Shown here: piece by piece, positions 1 to 9,138 of the stretch
How positions within the stretch are numbered: position 1 is the first letter of the stretch
Layout of the letters: each line of letters opens with the position of its first letter
Origin: Flammeovirgaceae bacterium
GTDB lineage: Bacteria > Bacteroidota > Bacteroidia > Cytophagales > Cyclobacteriaceae
DNA length: 64,000 nucleotides
Reading direction: 5' to 3'
NCBI GenBank assembly: GCA_027487845.1
Contig: JAIYCV010000013.1
Coordinates: forward strand, 1 to 64,000
The notes under the pieces: generated by a model
The model's input: only the letters and a program-made list of their open reading frames with translations
What the model was told of the DNA's origin: nothing
The model's database searches: none
Program-made: the position numbers and the translations under genes

Positions 1-2
1 AA

Positions 3-65
3 GAATACCTTGAGCATCACCGTAAACCTGGCAACATTGATACTGACACTATTATTCTGGAGTAA
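3..65 (+). CDS. 3' end of an unidentified protein (partial)
   Basis: An open frame enters from the left edge and ends at a TAA at 63-65, giving about 20 residues ending in DTDTIILE. The other two frames have no comparable open stretch, and a good terminator follows at 121-159, so this is probably the C-terminus of a real gene transcribed rightwards. The piece is too short to assign a family. Confidence 0.45.
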   Translation, partial: EYLEHHRKPGNIDTDTIILE

Positions 66-120
66 GAATTTCATTCTTTTTACAACCTATCGACTTCCAG
101 TCGATAGTGGTTTAGTTCTT

Positions 121-159
121 AAAAAAAAGGGTCAACCTCAATGAAGATGACCCTTTTTT
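121..159. terminator. Bidirectional intrinsic terminator
   Basis: A perfect 12-bp inverted repeat pairs 123-134 (AAAAAAGGGTCA) with 148-159 (TGACCCTTTTTT) around a 13-nt loop. The A-tract and T-tract make it work on both strands, ending the rightward gene at the left edge and the leftward rpsF-rpsR-rplI operon. A second perfect hairpin, 87-95 with 99-107 (CTATCGACT/AGTCGATAG), lies just before it without a T-tract. Confidence 0.8.
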
Positions 160-179
160 ATGCGCTAGGTGACTATTAT

Positions 180-623
180 CTATTCAGCTACTACATTCAC
201 AAGAATGTCGTGCTTAACTTCCTTATGGAGGTCGAGAGTAGCCTTATAAGTTCCTACTTGTTTTGGACTTTCTTTTAAGATTACCTTCTTCCGATCAACA
301 TCAAACCCTTTAGCTTTCAAAGCATCTGCTATTTGAAGTACGGTTACGGCTCCAAAAATCTTCCCGCTTTCGCCTGCTTTAGTTCCAATTTCAACGGTTA
401 ATTCACCAATACGCTGCGCTAAATCTTCGGCATCTTGCTTTAATTTTGCCGCTTTGTGAGCTGCTTGGCGTACGTTTTCAAGAGTAAGTCTCTTATTTGA
501 ATCATTAGCAATCATAGCCGAGCCATTGGGAATCAAGAAATTTCTTCCATATCCTGGCTTTACCTTTACAATATCATTTTTGTAGCCCAAACCAGCTATA
601 TCTTGTTTTAAGATTATTTCCAT
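180..623 (-). CDS. rplI: 50S ribosomal protein L9
   Basis: Binds 23S rRNA at the base of the L1 stalk. The 147-residue product has the usual L9 length and the conserved N-terminal rRNA-binding signature GYGRNFLIP at residues 24-32, followed by the long connecting helix (about 42-75) and the C-terminal domain. It is the last gene of the rpsF-rpsR-rplI cluster, 21 bp after rpsR, and transcription should end at the hairpin at 121-159. Family and operon order are classical; the call is secure. Confidence 0.98.
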   Translation of the reverse strand: MEIILKQDIAGLGYKNDIVKVKPGYGRNFLIPNGSAMIANDSNKRLTLENVRQAAHKAAKLKQDAEDLAQRIGELTVEIGTKAGESGKIFGAVTVLQIADALKAKGFDVDRKKVILKESPKQVGTYKATLDLHKEVKHDILVNVVAE

Positions 624-644
624 AAATAAATTCAGGTTTTAAGG

Positions 645-896
645 TTATTTCAAGGCATCAGCAACATAGGGAAGAATTGCAACGTGACGTGCACGCTTTA
701 CAGCTTGAGCAACTCTTTGTTGGAATTTCCAGCTAGTTCCAGTAAGTCTGCGTGGAAGTATTTTTCCTTGCTCATTGATAAACTTCAAAAGAAAATCAGG
801 ATCCTTATAATCAATGTACTTGATTCCGTTTTTCTTGAAGCGGCAATACTTCGGTTTAATCTCTGCCCGTTTTACAGGCTCGTTCATTAGTGTCAT
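645..896 (-). CDS. rpsR: 30S ribosomal protein S18
   Basis: S18 binds beside S6 on the platform of the small subunit. The 83-residue sequence carries the S18 core: [10 protein letters not shown] near the N-terminus, then [20 protein letters not shown] and the basic helix [13 protein letters not shown]. Its ATG overlaps the rpsF stop codon (ATGA at 893-896), which indicates translational coupling with its assembly partner S6. Confidence 0.98.
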   Translation of the reverse strand: MTLMNEPVKRAEIKPKYCRFKKNGIKYIDYKDPDFLLKFINEQGKILPRRLTGTSWKFQQRVAQAVKRARHVAILPYVADALK

Positions 897-1279
897 GCGT
901 CAACGTCCTCCTTTTTGCGTGTGTAAACTTTCTTTTCAGTTCTGTTCCGATTGAATTCGCCTTTGCGTCTTCGTTCGTTGTAAATCACCGCATGCTTGTC
1001 AAGCACTGTGGTTAAAAATCTCATTACCGATTCATCTCGCCTGAATTCGGTTTCCAATGTCTGAATAGTTTCTGGATCTGCCGTAAATTCTAGTAAGTTG
1101 TAGAAACCTGTTGACTTTTTTTGGATGGGATAAGCCATCTTTTTAAGTCCCCATTGCTCTACATTGATGACGCTGGCTTTCGCTTTTGTCAACACTTTCA
1201 CGAATTTTTCGACAGTATCCTTTGCCTGATCGTCAGACAAAACGGGATTTAAAATGAATACCGTCTCGTAATTTTTCAT
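893..1279 (-). CDS. rpsF: 30S ribosomal protein S6
   Basis: S6 partners S18 in the 30S platform. The 128-residue product starts [15 protein letters not shown] and keeps the ferredoxin-like S6 fold signatures [23 protein letters not shown] and the [13 protein letters not shown] segment; a charged tail ([15 protein letters not shown]) follows. It is the first gene of the operon, with a well-formed Bacteroidota promoter 32-61 bp upstream of the ATG. The stop overlaps the rpsR start by 4 bp. Confidence 0.98.
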   Translation of the reverse strand: MKNYETVFILNPVLSDDQAKDTVEKFVKVLTKAKASVINVEQWGLKKMAYPIQKKSTGFYNLLEFTADPETIQTLETEFRRDESVMRFLTTVLDKHAVIYNERRRKGEFNRNRTEKKVYTRKKEDVDA

Positions 1280-1310
1280 GGTTTAACAATTATTTTTTTA
1301 AAATGAGGTG

Positions 1311-1340
1311 CAAATATAAGAATGAAAGGCAAATTTTCAA
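1311..1340 (-). promoter_or_regulatory. Bacteroidota-type promoter of rpsF-rpsR-rplI
   Basis: On the minus strand the sequence reads TTG (1338-1340), 19 bp, then TATATTTG (1311-1318). This matches the Bacteroidota primary-sigma consensus of a -33 TTG/TTTG and a -7 TAnnTTTG separated by about 19-20 bp. It predicts a transcript start near 1305, giving a leader of about 25 nt before rpsF. Confidence 0.65.
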
Positions 1341-1408
1341 TTACTTGATGATCAGATTTGCAAGGCACTGATTTCTGCCAATATTTCAAAAAAAAATACC
1401 AATTGGAT

Positions 1409-2923
1409 TTAGTTGATCACTTTTACAGGCTTATAGACGCAGTACACCTTGGTTCGGTCGACCCAGCCATTGAAATTCAGGTATTTAATGAATTCGGGCA
1501 CGTTTCGATAAAGAAGTTCAAATCTAACGTCAGAGTTTTTGATAATTGATGGCGAAAGGTCGAAATGATCGTCAAAGAAAAGTAGGGTGTCTTCTTTGTT
1601 AAGGTACGAATTGATTCTTTTAATGCTGTCAATAGTTATGACGTCTAAATTGCGAGGTTTGTAATAGTTCGCCTTCAGCCAAGCAGGTCGGTAGGGGTCT
1701 TTGTGGAGTGTTATCACTTTGGTGGGTGCTCCTTTCGTATACTCGTAGATATAACGATAAACAAAAACATGTTCCGAAGGTGGTTTTAAGAACACCATTA
1801 CAATCAGAAGAACGGTATTGATCACTATCAAAGTTGTAAGTAGAATACTCTTTACCCTCTTGGGGATTATTGAAAGTCTCTTAAGAATGGGTGTGCTATC
1901 AAAAAACAGAAAACAGCAGATTGGGAAGATATAGATCATCGGAAAAAGAAACCGAAGTTCTTTATGCCCAACCACCATGTGACCTAGGAGGAACGCCAGC
2001 ATAGTCCATATGTAGGGACTTTTAGGTTTTGCAACAATGGAGATAAGTAGCATGGCGAAAAGAACGATGCTCAAAGGCATACCGCCATGGAGTAGAAACA
2101 GGTAGAAATAGTCCCACCAAGGGGTTTCGCCATAGCGTGCGGCTACGTTGTTTATAATATTACTTTCAAAATAGTTGAAGGGCGTAAAAACCCATTTATC
2201 ATAAAACCAACGATCCAATAAAATTCCGAGTCCCAAGATCAAAACTCCTCCAATTATTGCTGGTAATAATTTTCTAATCGATTTTAATTTGAAAACAACT
2301 ATCCATAACCCAAGACCGATAAAAGCAAAGGTGATTTGAAAACGACACCAAAATGCCAAGCCCATACAGATACCCGAAAAGAGCGATTTTAACATCCAAT
2401 CGCTTGAATTATTACGTTCAAAAATTTTCAACAAATAATAAACCCCAAAAAAGAAGAATAGCCCCGACCAGGTCTCACCTGAATAACGAACATGGATGTA
2501 GGGAATAAACCATAAGAAGCTTGAGAATAAAATGAGATAATAGAAGTGATCTCGCTCAACGAAAAACATTCGCGTGGATTTAATAACCAGTAAGGTAGCA
2601 AGCCAACTCAATACAGCGGATACTAGCCTTAGAAGGAAGATCAACGTGAATGGGTTATAAAGATGTAGCACCATCATGAATTTGGCGAATACATACACAA
2701 TAAATGGTTGTAGCGTTGGCCGAATCTGGTCTACAAATTCCCAGGGTAAGTCAGATGCAGGAGAGAGCCCTAGCTTGTAATTGGCAAACTCAAGTATCTG
2801 CCAATGTTCATCATCATAATGATATCCAATGCTAAACCACGCGCAGCAAATGTGAAGGAATAGCGACACCCAAAGAGCAACCTTCTCTTTTGGTTCATAA
2901 CTCTCTAGGAGCCTTAATCTCAT
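1409..2923 (-). CDS. GT22-like polytopic membrane mannosyltransferase
   Basis: A 504-residue protein with roughly ten hydrophobic segments. The first extracytoplasmic loop holds an acidic motif DDEH at residues 37-40 within YHYDDEHWQILEF, which corresponds to the catalytic HDE/HPDE loop of the Alg9/PIG-B (GT22, GT-C fold) glycosyltransferases. By family it would transfer a sugar from a polyprenyl-phosphate donor on the outer face of the inner membrane; donor and acceptor cannot be read from sequence. Its ATG overlaps the stop of the upstream coiled-coil gene by 4 bp, so the two are co-translated. Confidence 0.75.
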   Translation of the reverse strand: MRLRLLESYEPKEKVALWVSLFLHICCAWFSIGYHYDDEHWQILEFANYKLGLSPASDLPWEFVDQIRPTLQPFIVYVFAKFMMVLHLYNPFTLIFLLRLVSAVLSWLATLLVIKSTRMFFVERDHFYYLILFSSFLWFIPYIHVRYSGETWSGLFFFFGVYYLLKIFERNNSSDWMLKSLFSGICMGLAFWCRFQITFAFIGLGLWIVVFKLKSIRKLLPAIIGGVLILGLGILLDRWFYDKWVFTPFNYFESNIINNVAARYGETPWWDYFYLFLLHGGMPLSIVLFAMLLISIVAKPKSPYIWTMLAFLLGHMVVGHKELRFLFPMIYIFPICCFLFFDSTPILKRLSIIPKRVKSILLTTLIVINTVLLIVMVFLKPPSEHVFVYRYIYEYTKGAPTKVITLHKDPYRPAWLKANYYKPRNLDVITIDSIKRINSYLNKEDTLLFFDDHFDLSPSIIKNSDVRFELLYRNVPEFIKYLNFNGWVDRTKVYCVYKPVKVIN

Positions 2924-3825
2924 TTTATAGCAAATGGAGCTGAACCCATTTTATAGTTTTCGGTATACACCTCAATGGTGTAGTTGCCAGACGCATATTC
3001 CGAACCTTTCTCATAGAAAAAAGTCATCTTTTGTTTAGTATTATCGAACAATATTTCTTGCATCGCTGTGTAAAATTCATCTTTCCCATTTAAAGTAAAT
3101 GTGCCACTCCCTTTTGCCACATCAAAGATCACTTGCTTGTTTTCATCTATGATTCTGATCAGAATTTTTTTGCCTTCTATCGGGGCAACTTTGTTCTCGG
3201 CAAGATTAAATTCTACTTTGAGTTTTGACAATTGCTTATTCTTAAAAGGCGACTCTCGTTCTTTGCCTTTAGAATTGATTCCGGTTACTTTTGCGTTTTC
3301 AATTCTCAGTTGAGAAGCAATAGCAACCTTATTTGCTAATTCGTTTTTATTTTTTGCTAGCGTTGTAATCGAATCGCTCAACTTATTCTGTTTTGTTTTT
3401 AGTGTTTTATTCTCACTGAATAACTCTTTATTTACCGATTTTAGTTTTTCAATTTCTTCGTCTTTCGTCTTAAGCAGTTCCGTATAACCTTCCACTTTGT
3501 CTTTTAGTTGCGCTATTTCTTTTGAACTTCTGGCGGTAGATCTTCTTAACTGTGCTTCAACTTCCGTTTTTGCTTTTTGTAGTTCACTAACATCTCCTCC
3601 AAGTTTTTGTATTTGGGTGATCTTTTGATCCAATTCAATTTTGATTGAATCAAGGCGCGTAAGCGTGAAGGAGAGTTCGTCCTTTGCGATAGTTATTGTG
3701 TTTTGAAGTTGCTCTTTTTTTTGACTATCGGTGTAGATTTTAATTGCTTGAACAATCACTACGATAGACAATAATGCAATGATAATTGAGGGCTTATTGT
3801 TTTTTTTTGGACTTACTTCGCTCAT
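2920..3825 (-). CDS. Membrane-anchored coiled-coil protein, unknown function
   Basis: The 301-residue protein has one N-terminal membrane segment (about residues 12-30), then a long heptad-rich region rich in K, E, L and Q to about residue 185, then a compact beta-rich C-terminal domain of about 110 residues ending in YKMGSAPFAIK. Topology suggests an inner-membrane anchor with the coiled coil outside the cytoplasm. It overlaps the GT22-like gene by 4 bp, so it may organise or accompany that glycosyltransferase. I do not recognise a named family. Confidence 0.7.
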   Translation of the reverse strand: MSEVSPKKNNKPSIIIALLSIVVIVQAIKIYTDSQKKEQLQNTITIAKDELSFTLTRLDSIKIELDQKITQIQKLGGDVSELQKAKTEVEAQLRRSTARSSKEIAQLKDKVEGYTELLKTKDEEIEKLKSVNKELFSENKTLKTKQNKLSDSITTLAKNKNELANKVAIASQLRIENAKVTGINSKGKERESPFKNKQLSKLKVEFNLAENKVAPIEGKKILIRIIDENKQVIFDVAKGSGTFTLNGKDEFYTAMQEILFDNTKQKMTFFYEKGSEYASGNYTIEVYTENYKMGSAPFAIK

Positions 3826-3864
3826 AAAAATGAATTAATGGAGTATAGATTTATTGATTACTTT

Positions 3865-4662
3865 TTAATTCTTTTTTTTGCTTAACGAAAAAACATAATG
3901 TTGTTTATTTAATGAAGGTTCAAAAAACACTATGCCGCATTGGTAAAGATCGATAGTGCCATACACTAACTCGTTTGCCTTAACCCATTCCCATGCCTTT
4001 TCCATTTCTTCAGAACGATGAATGTCATCCATAATTATTATGCTACTCTCATTAACCCGCTTCATTAAAAGCGTAAAATACTTTAGCGTAGGTTCATATC
4101 GATGATTGGCATCCATAAGAACCAAATTGATCTTTTCAGTTTCCTGAAGAAAATTGTGTAAGGTAGTATTTAGATTTCCTTCAATTAGCTTAATATTATT
4201 TTTTTCAAAATATTCGAAGTTAGTCAGCGCAATGTTAGCGATTGAATGGCTGCCCTCAAAGGTAATTACGCGAGCACTTGCAAGCTCTGCCAGGTATAAT
4301 GTTGTTACGCCTAACGAAGTGCCTAACTCTACAATTTTCTTTGCCTTTAAATGCTTTGCTATTCGATAGTAAAGTTCACAATAGTTTTTTTGTGCAAGGC
4401 TTGTATTGGCAATGTCGCTTAACGAACGGGTATTTTTTTTTAGTTCAATTGACCCAGCACCCATGTCCTCCACCACAATTTTTGTTTGATTGCTCAACAA
4501 ATCTGTTCTCAGTTTCTCAAGCTTTTCAAAACATGTTGGGGGTTCGTTTTTCGCTAAAACATTTTTATAGAAGTCAAAAAAGAAAGGCGAGTGAATAGAA
4601 TGCTCATCTACTTTAAGTAGCCAATGCCTTAAATATGATTTAGCTTGAAAATAAAGCGACAC
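3865..4662 (-). CDS. Class I SAM-dependent methyltransferase
   Basis: A 265-residue Rossmann methyltransferase of the Methyltransf_24/O-methyltransferase-like group. Motif I is VELGTSLGVT at residues 111-120, the acidic post-I residue lies in VITFEGS (132-138), motif IV is LMDANH (182-187), and a second acidic strand IIIMDDIH (208-215) follows. About 100 N-terminal residues precede the catalytic domain. The substrate is not predictable. It lies 15 bp downstream of apaG and 39 bp upstream of the coiled-coil gene, all leftward, so it may share their transcript. Confidence 0.8.
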   Translation of the reverse strand: MSLYFQAKSYLRHWLLKVDEHSIHSPFFFDFYKNVLAKNEPPTCFEKLEKLRTDLLSNQTKIVVEDMGAGSIELKKNTRSLSDIANTSLAQKNYCELYYRIAKHLKAKKIVELGTSLGVTTLYLAELASARVITFEGSHSIANIALTNFEYFEKNNIKLIEGNLNTTLHNFLQETEKINLVLMDANHRYEPTLKYFTLLMKRVNESSIIIMDDIHRSEEMEKAWEWVKANELVYGTIDLYQCGIVFFEPSLNKQHYVFSLSKKKN

Positions 4663-4677
4663 GAGTTAGATTTAAAA

Positions 4678-5064
4678 TTAATTCATGCGGAGGGGCGCCA
4701 TCAAAACAAAAGAAGGTATGGCTACTGACATTTTTGTTCCGTCCACCATTCGTTCCATCGAATAGCTACCCACCATCTTGCCCATTCCGGATTTAATATT
4801 GCAGCCCGAAACATATTGATGCACTTGGCCTGGTTCCAAAATCGGTTGCTGGCCAACTACACCTTCTCCTTCCACTTCTTGTTGAAGAAAACCAGCGTCA
4901 AAAATTAACCACCTGCGCCTTTTAAGTTGTATTGTATAATCACTTGTGTTCTCAATTGTGATTTTGTAGGTGAATACAAAATGCGATTGTCCAGGGCTGG
5001 AATATGCTGCCTGATATTCCGTCTCCACGCTTACTTTTACGCCTTGAGTTATTTCGGTCACCAT
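4678..5064 (-). CDS. apaG: ApaG domain protein
   Basis: The 128-residue sequence is a single ApaG domain, a fibronectin-III-like beta sandwich. Recognisable family stretches are FTYKITIENTSDYTIQLKRRRW, the glycine-rich GVVGQQPILEPGQVHQY and the terminal GSYSMERMVDGTKM. ApaG was linked genetically to Co2+/Mg2+ resistance in enterobacteria and the fold also occurs in F-box proteins, but its biochemical role is not settled. It is the first leftward gene after the intergenic space shared with ung. Confidence 0.93.
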   Translation of the reverse strand: MVTEITQGVKVSVETEYQAAYSSPGQSHFVFTYKITIENTSDYTIQLKRRRWLIFDAGFLQQEVEGEGVVGQQPILEPGQVHQYVSGCNIKSGMGKMVGSYSMERMVDGTKMSVAIPSFVLMAPLRMN

Positions 5065-5155
5065 TACTTCAAAATTATTAAATTTCTGGTTTAATTCTCG
5101 ATTAATTCGATCAAAAAATAAAGATCAGTTTAAATTCGGTAAAAGATTCAAAAAA

Positions 5156-5818
5156 ATGAATGTTAAGATACACGAGTCTTGGAAGACAGAGCTTAGTTAC
5201 GAATTTGATAAGCCTTACTTTTTGGAGTTAACTGAATTCGTGAAAAAGGAATATCAAACCAACAAAGTCTATCCTTTAGGAAAGGATATTTTTAGGGCAT
5301 TTAGCTGTTGCCCGTTCGAACGCTTGAAAGTGGTGATAATCGGCCAAGACCCTTATCACGGCCCTAATCAGGCAAATGGGCTGTGTTTTTCTGTGAAAGA
5401 GGGAATTGCATTGCCACCGTCACTGCAGAATATTTTTAAGGAACGGGCAGATGACTTAGGTAAATCACCGCTGCCATCGGGCGATTTGACGTTTTGGGCT
5501 AATCAGGGAGTATTGTTGTTAAATGCAACGCTGACCGTGAGAGCTTCATCACCAGGATCTCATCAAAATAAAGGGTGGGAAATCTTTACAGATGCCGTTA
5601 TCAAACTGGTTTCTGATGAGAAAGAGCATGTAGTTTTTATTCTTTGGGGTGCGTATGCACAAAACAAAGGTGTTATTATTGATAGGCAAAAACACTTGAT
5701 TATTCAGTCAGCTCATCCTTCTCCTTTTTCTGTTTACAAAGGCTTTTATGGATCAAAGCCATTTAGCAGAACAAATTATTACTTGTTAAGTAAGGGAATA
5801 GCAGAGATTGATTGGTGA
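5156..5818 (+). CDS. ung: Uracil-DNA glycosylase
   Basis: Removes uracil from DNA as the first step of base excision repair. The 220-residue protein is a family 1 UDG: the water-activating loop GQDPYHG is at residues 63-69 with catalytic Asp65, the uracil-binding stretch NGLCFSV follows, and the DNA-intercalating loop HPSPFS starts at His187. A possible -7 box TAAATTCG lies at 5131-5138. It is divergent from apaG and converges on the Uma2 gene with a 7-bp gap. Confidence 0.98.
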   Translation: MNVKIHESWKTELSYEFDKPYFLELTEFVKKEYQTNKVYPLGKDIFRAFSCCPFERLKVVIIGQDPYHGPNQANGLCFSVKEGIALPPSLQNIFKERADDLGKSPLPSGDLTFWANQGVLLLNATLTVRASSPGSHQNKGWEIFTDAVIKLVSDEKEHVVFILWGAYAQNKGVIIDRQKHLIIQSAHPSPFSVYKGFYGSKPFSRTNYYLLSKGIAEIDW

Positions 5819-5825
5819 ATGACTT

Positions 5826-6416
5826 TTAATCTTCGAAGATTTCTTTCATTTCAATAAGCAGACCGGGCAATGAAGCAATGGGCATTACCTCATCTTCGAT
5901 GTATTTTTTCTTGAGAACGTATTTCCCTGAACTTAAAAGGAAAACATCAATCACTTTTTCAAAAGGATACACGATCCAATATTCGTTAACGCCTGCCTCT
6001 TCATACAATTCAAGCTTGGTAACCAAATCGTGTTTACTGTTACTGTTTGAAAGAATTTCAATTATCATCGAAGGCGCTCCGTTACATCCTTTTTCGTCTA
6101 GCAGTTCAAGATCACAAACTACACAGATATCTGGCTGAACAACGGTTAACGCATCTTCGTCTTTTATTTTTCTTTTCAACCTAACATCGAAAGGAGCATA
6201 AAAAATTTTGCATGACTTCTTAGTTAGCTGCTTCGAAATTTCAAGATACAGATTACCACTTATTAATTGATGCCGCGTAGAAGGAGCAGGCGACATTAAA
6301 CGAACATATCCCCTAATCAGCTCTACTCTTTCTTTAAACGTCCAAGTAAGGTAATCTTTGTAACTGAAAACCTTGGTTAAATCTAATTGTGCCAAACTTG
6401 TTATTCTTGTATCCAT
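5826..6416 (-). CDS. Uma2 family (DUF820) putative endonuclease
   Basis: A 196-residue protein of the Uma2/DUF820 family, which has a PD-(D/E)XK nuclease-like fold. The visible core is QPDICVVCDLELLDEKGC followed by PSMIIEILS and KHDLVTKLELYEEAGVNEYW, giving the D...ExL...K arrangement. Such genes are abundant accessory genes in Cyanobacteria and some Bacteroidota; no cellular function is established. It sits alone between ung and lepB. Confidence 0.85.
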   Translation of the reverse strand: MDTRITSLAQLDLTKVFSYKDYLTWTFKERVELIRGYVRLMSPAPSTRHQLISGNLYLEISKQLTKKSCKIFYAPFDVRLKRKIKDEDALTVVQPDICVVCDLELLDEKGCNGAPSMIIEILSNSNSKHDLVTKLELYEEAGVNEYWIVYPFEKVIDVFLLSSGKYVLKKKYIEDEVMPIASLPGLLIEMKEIFED

Positions 6417-6454
6417 AATTACAAGATCATAAATTTAAAGACACAGACTAAAAA

Positions 6455-7585
6455 TTAATCAATCAATTTAAAGAACCTGTTCCATCTGATTTTATGCAAT
6501 AAATCGCCATACTTATTAAGCGAAAGCCAAATGAAGAATGCCTTACCTACAATGTGGTCTTCGGGTACAAAGCCCCAGAAACGCGAGTCTAACGAATTAT
6601 GGCGATTATCACCCATCATAAAGTAATAATTTTGAGAGAAGGTATATTTATCCACTGCCTTGCCATCAATTAATAACTTATTGTTTTCAATTTTAACATC
6701 GTTATGATGTTCGTAGTTTTTTATGGTTTCACCATAAAAGTTTAAGGTTGAATCATTAATTGCGATGGTCAATCCTTTAAAAGGAATGGTGATGGGGCCG
6801 TAATTGTCAGCCGTCCAAGTTGCTAATTTAGACATGGGGAAAACAAGATCGTGTGGTTGATTTTGATAGGGATCAACCGTAACACTTACCACATATGGAA
6901 GTGCTTTTATTTGCGCTAGCCTTTCGGGTGTTAGAAACATCTGATAGACTGCCTGATTAGTCTCCGTACGTCCACGATAGGAATAATCTTCGGGGTCAAT
7001 TTCGAGGGCGGTGAAATTCCGTTCATTGATCTCATCTTTAGAAACAATGATGTAACTGAATTGCATCCCTTCTCTATTCTTAATCGGTGTGTCATTTACA
7101 ATTAATTGGCCATCTTTTACTTTCAACACATCGCCCGGTATACCAACGCAACGTTTTATATAATTCGTTTTTAAATCGAGCGGATAATCGATGTTATCAT
7201 TTAAGAATTTTGGTGGCACATTGAACACCACCACGTCTTCGCGTTTTACCGAACTAATTCCAGGTAAACGGTAAGTTGGCAATTGAATCCATGTTAGGTA
7301 AGAAGGAATATCGGTAAACCAGATTTTTTGGTGGGTTAGCGGGAGTTGCAAAACGGTTTTGGGTGTTCTTGTTCCATAATGAAACTTACTTACAAACAAG
7401 AAGTCGCCCACCAAAAGAGAGTTTTCCATAGAGGGGGTAGGGATGGTGTACGCCTCCATAATCAACCAGCGAATGAGTGTTGCAGCCACTACTGCAAACA
7501 CAATGGCATCCGCCCATTCGCGCAAAAAAGATTTTGGTTTCGCGTCTTTTTCAACTTTCTTTTTCTGCCAGAATTTCCAATTCAT
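6455..7585 (-). CDS. lepB: Signal peptidase I
   Basis: Cleaves signal peptides of exported proteins at the outer face of the inner membrane. The 376-residue protein has a membrane anchor (about 25-42), the catalytic serine motif PTPSMENSLLVGD with Ser52, the general-base lysine in NYIKRCVGIPGD (Lys144), and box E GDNRHNSLDSRFWG near residue 322. The stretch of about 170 residues between Lys144 and box E makes it larger than typical type I peptidases, as is common in Bacteroidota. An AT-rich low-complexity stretch of attcaaaa-type words lies just before the start. Confidence 0.96.
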   Translation of the reverse strand: MNWKFWQKKKVEKDAKPKSFLREWADAIVFAVVAATLIRWLIMEAYTIPTPSMENSLLVGDFLFVSKFHYGTRTPKTVLQLPLTHQKIWFTDIPSYLTWIQLPTYRLPGISSVKREDVVVFNVPPKFLNDNIDYPLDLKTNYIKRCVGIPGDVLKVKDGQLIVNDTPIKNREGMQFSYIIVSKDEINERNFTALEIDPEDYSYRGRTETNQAVYQMFLTPERLAQIKALPYVVSVTVDPYQNQPHDLVFPMSKLATWTADNYGPITIPFKGLTIAINDSTLNFYGETIKNYEHHNDVKIENNKLLIDGKAVDKYTFSQNYYFMMGDNRHNSLDSRFWGFVPEDHIVGKAFFIWLSLNKYGDLLHKIRWNRFFKLID

Positions 7586-7704
7586 AATTCAAAATTTAAT
7601 ATTCAAAATTCAATGCTTTTCGAGTTTTGATAACCAAATCAGGAAGACTCGATCGTTCAAAAAGCTAAAATTTTCGGTGCAAATAAAGTCAATTTTATGG
7701 GTAA

Positions 7705-8418
7705 TCAGAACTTTAAAAAATCATTCATATTCAAGACACCTTTGTGACTGGGAAGCCATTCGGCCACCAATACAGCCCCCAAAGCAAAGCCCTCGCGTGA
7801 ATGGGCTGTGTGCTTGATTTCAATGTCATCCATTTCAGACTGATATTTTACAGTATGGGTTCCTGGTGCTGGGTCTATTCGAAATGAGTTTATAACGATG
7901 CCGTGTGAGGAAGGTTTTTCTGGATACGTCCATTGGTTGTAATTTTTATTGTTGGCAGTAACTCCCTCGGCCAGCGTAATTGCTGTTCCGCTTGGTGCAT
8001 CTTTCTTTTGTGTATGGTGGACCTCGTCAATGGAGATAGTATAATTTTGCTGACCCGCCATTAGTTTGGCGAGATACTCATTAAGCTTAAAAAAGATATT
8101 TACTCCTAAACTAAAGTTTGACGCATAAAAGAAGCTTCCATCATTCCGTTTGCAATGGGTTACCACTTCGTCCCGAGAGGCCAGCCAGCCGGTGGTTCCA
8201 CAAACCACTGGTATCTTTCTTTGAAAGCAAAAGAGAAGATTATCGACAGCTACCTCAGGCTGAGAGAATTCAATAGCTACATCGATTTGCAGGGTGTTAC
8301 TCAAACTTTCTCTTTCGTGCGAGTTGTCCACTCGTGCTATAATTGTATGGCCGCGGTGCAACGCAATTTGTTCAATCGCTTTGCCCATTTTGCCATAGCC
8401 AATAAGTAATATGTTCAT
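7705..8418 (-). CDS. dapB: 4-hydroxy-tetrahydrodipicolinate reductase
   Basis: NAD(P)H-dependent reduction step of the diaminopimelate/lysine pathway. The 237-residue protein starts with the dinucleotide-binding motif GYGKMGKA (residues 7-14), has CGTTGW, and carries the DapB signature HHTQKKDAPSGTA with the catalytic His pair and Lys. It is slightly shorter than the E. coli enzyme (273), which is usual in this phylum. The next leftward gene is lepB, about 120 bp away. Confidence 0.97.
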   Translation of the reverse strand: MNILLIGYGKMGKAIEQIALHRGHTIIARVDNSHERESLSNTLQIDVAIEFSQPEVAVDNLLFCFQRKIPVVCGTTGWLASRDEVVTHCKRNDGSFFYASNFSLGVNIFFKLNEYLAKLMAGQQNYTISIDEVHHTQKKDAPSGTAITLAEGVTANNKNYNQWTYPEKPSSHGIVINSFRIDPAPGTHTVKYQSEMDDIEIKHTAHSREGFALGAVLVAEWLPSHKGVLNMNDFLKF

Positions 8419-8473
8419 CTTAAATTTATGAGGGGCGAATTAGGAGCTTCCAATTGAACACTCAAAATCCGGT

Positions 8474-9130
8474 TTAAAACTTAAATACGAGTGCCATTCC
8501 CGCGTTGTTTCCAGCAAAGTAGTTTTGCTCGAAGCGAGGCTCTAACTTAACTTGAAGTTTTGGATTGATTTTAAATTCCTTTAAATGTGCATCCACATGG
8601 GCGTCTACCATTTGTAGAATGTAGATAAAGCCCGTTATGATCACAAAATAGTCTCGATTTCTTCGGCTATTGTTTGCCAAATCTTCCAGTTGCTGTTTGG
8701 TGAAGTTAGAAGTTGCGAGCTGTTTTGGCGAGCCAGCCAAAAGATTATCCAACGTCACAACTTGTCCTAGTTTTTGATCTGGATAATTGACTACTGCAAA
8801 CAACTGATTTTTATAGATACTATAGTTATTGTTATAAAAATTTACGACAGCGGCAAAGCCGATAATTCCGCCATATACAAAGGGTAATTTCCAATATTTC
8901 TTGTTATAGACTTGACCAGCACCGGGCAAAATAGCGGAGAAAAGGAGTGCCTTACGGGGATTAAACCTTTTAGCTGTGAATTCTAACTTATTTTTAAGTT
9001 CAGCCGATTTTATGCTGTCCGCTCTTGCTTTCAATTTTGTAGAGTCAGTCTTTGCCTCTACCTGCGCAAACACACCTGCCGGACGCAGCAAGGAAAACAT
9101 TATTAGGATGAGTGCAACCCCTCGCAACAT
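8474..9130 (-). CDS. DUF5683 membrane protein
   Basis: The 218-residue protein has an N-terminal signal peptide or anchor (residues 1-22, ending VFAQ), a charged region, and then the DUF5683 hallmark LFSAILPGAGQVYNKKYWKLP followed by a hydrophobic segment YGGIIGFAAVVNFY. A further membrane-like stretch is DYFVIITGFIYILQMVDA. DUF5683 proteins are common in Bacteroidota and often follow parA-parB, as here (8-bp gap after parB). Function is unknown. Confidence 0.8.
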   Translation of the reverse strand: MLRGVALILIMFSLLRPAGVFAQVEAKTDSTKLKARADSIKSAELKNKLEFTAKRFNPRKALLFSAILPGAGQVYNKKYWKLPFVYGGIIGFAAVVNFYNNNYSIYKNQLFAVVNYPDQKLGQVVTLDNLLAGSPKQLATSNFTKQQLEDLANNSRRNRDYFVIITGFIYILQMVDAHVDAHLKEFKINPKLQVKLEPRFEQNYFAGNNAGMALVFKF

Positions 9131-9138
9131 ACTATTTG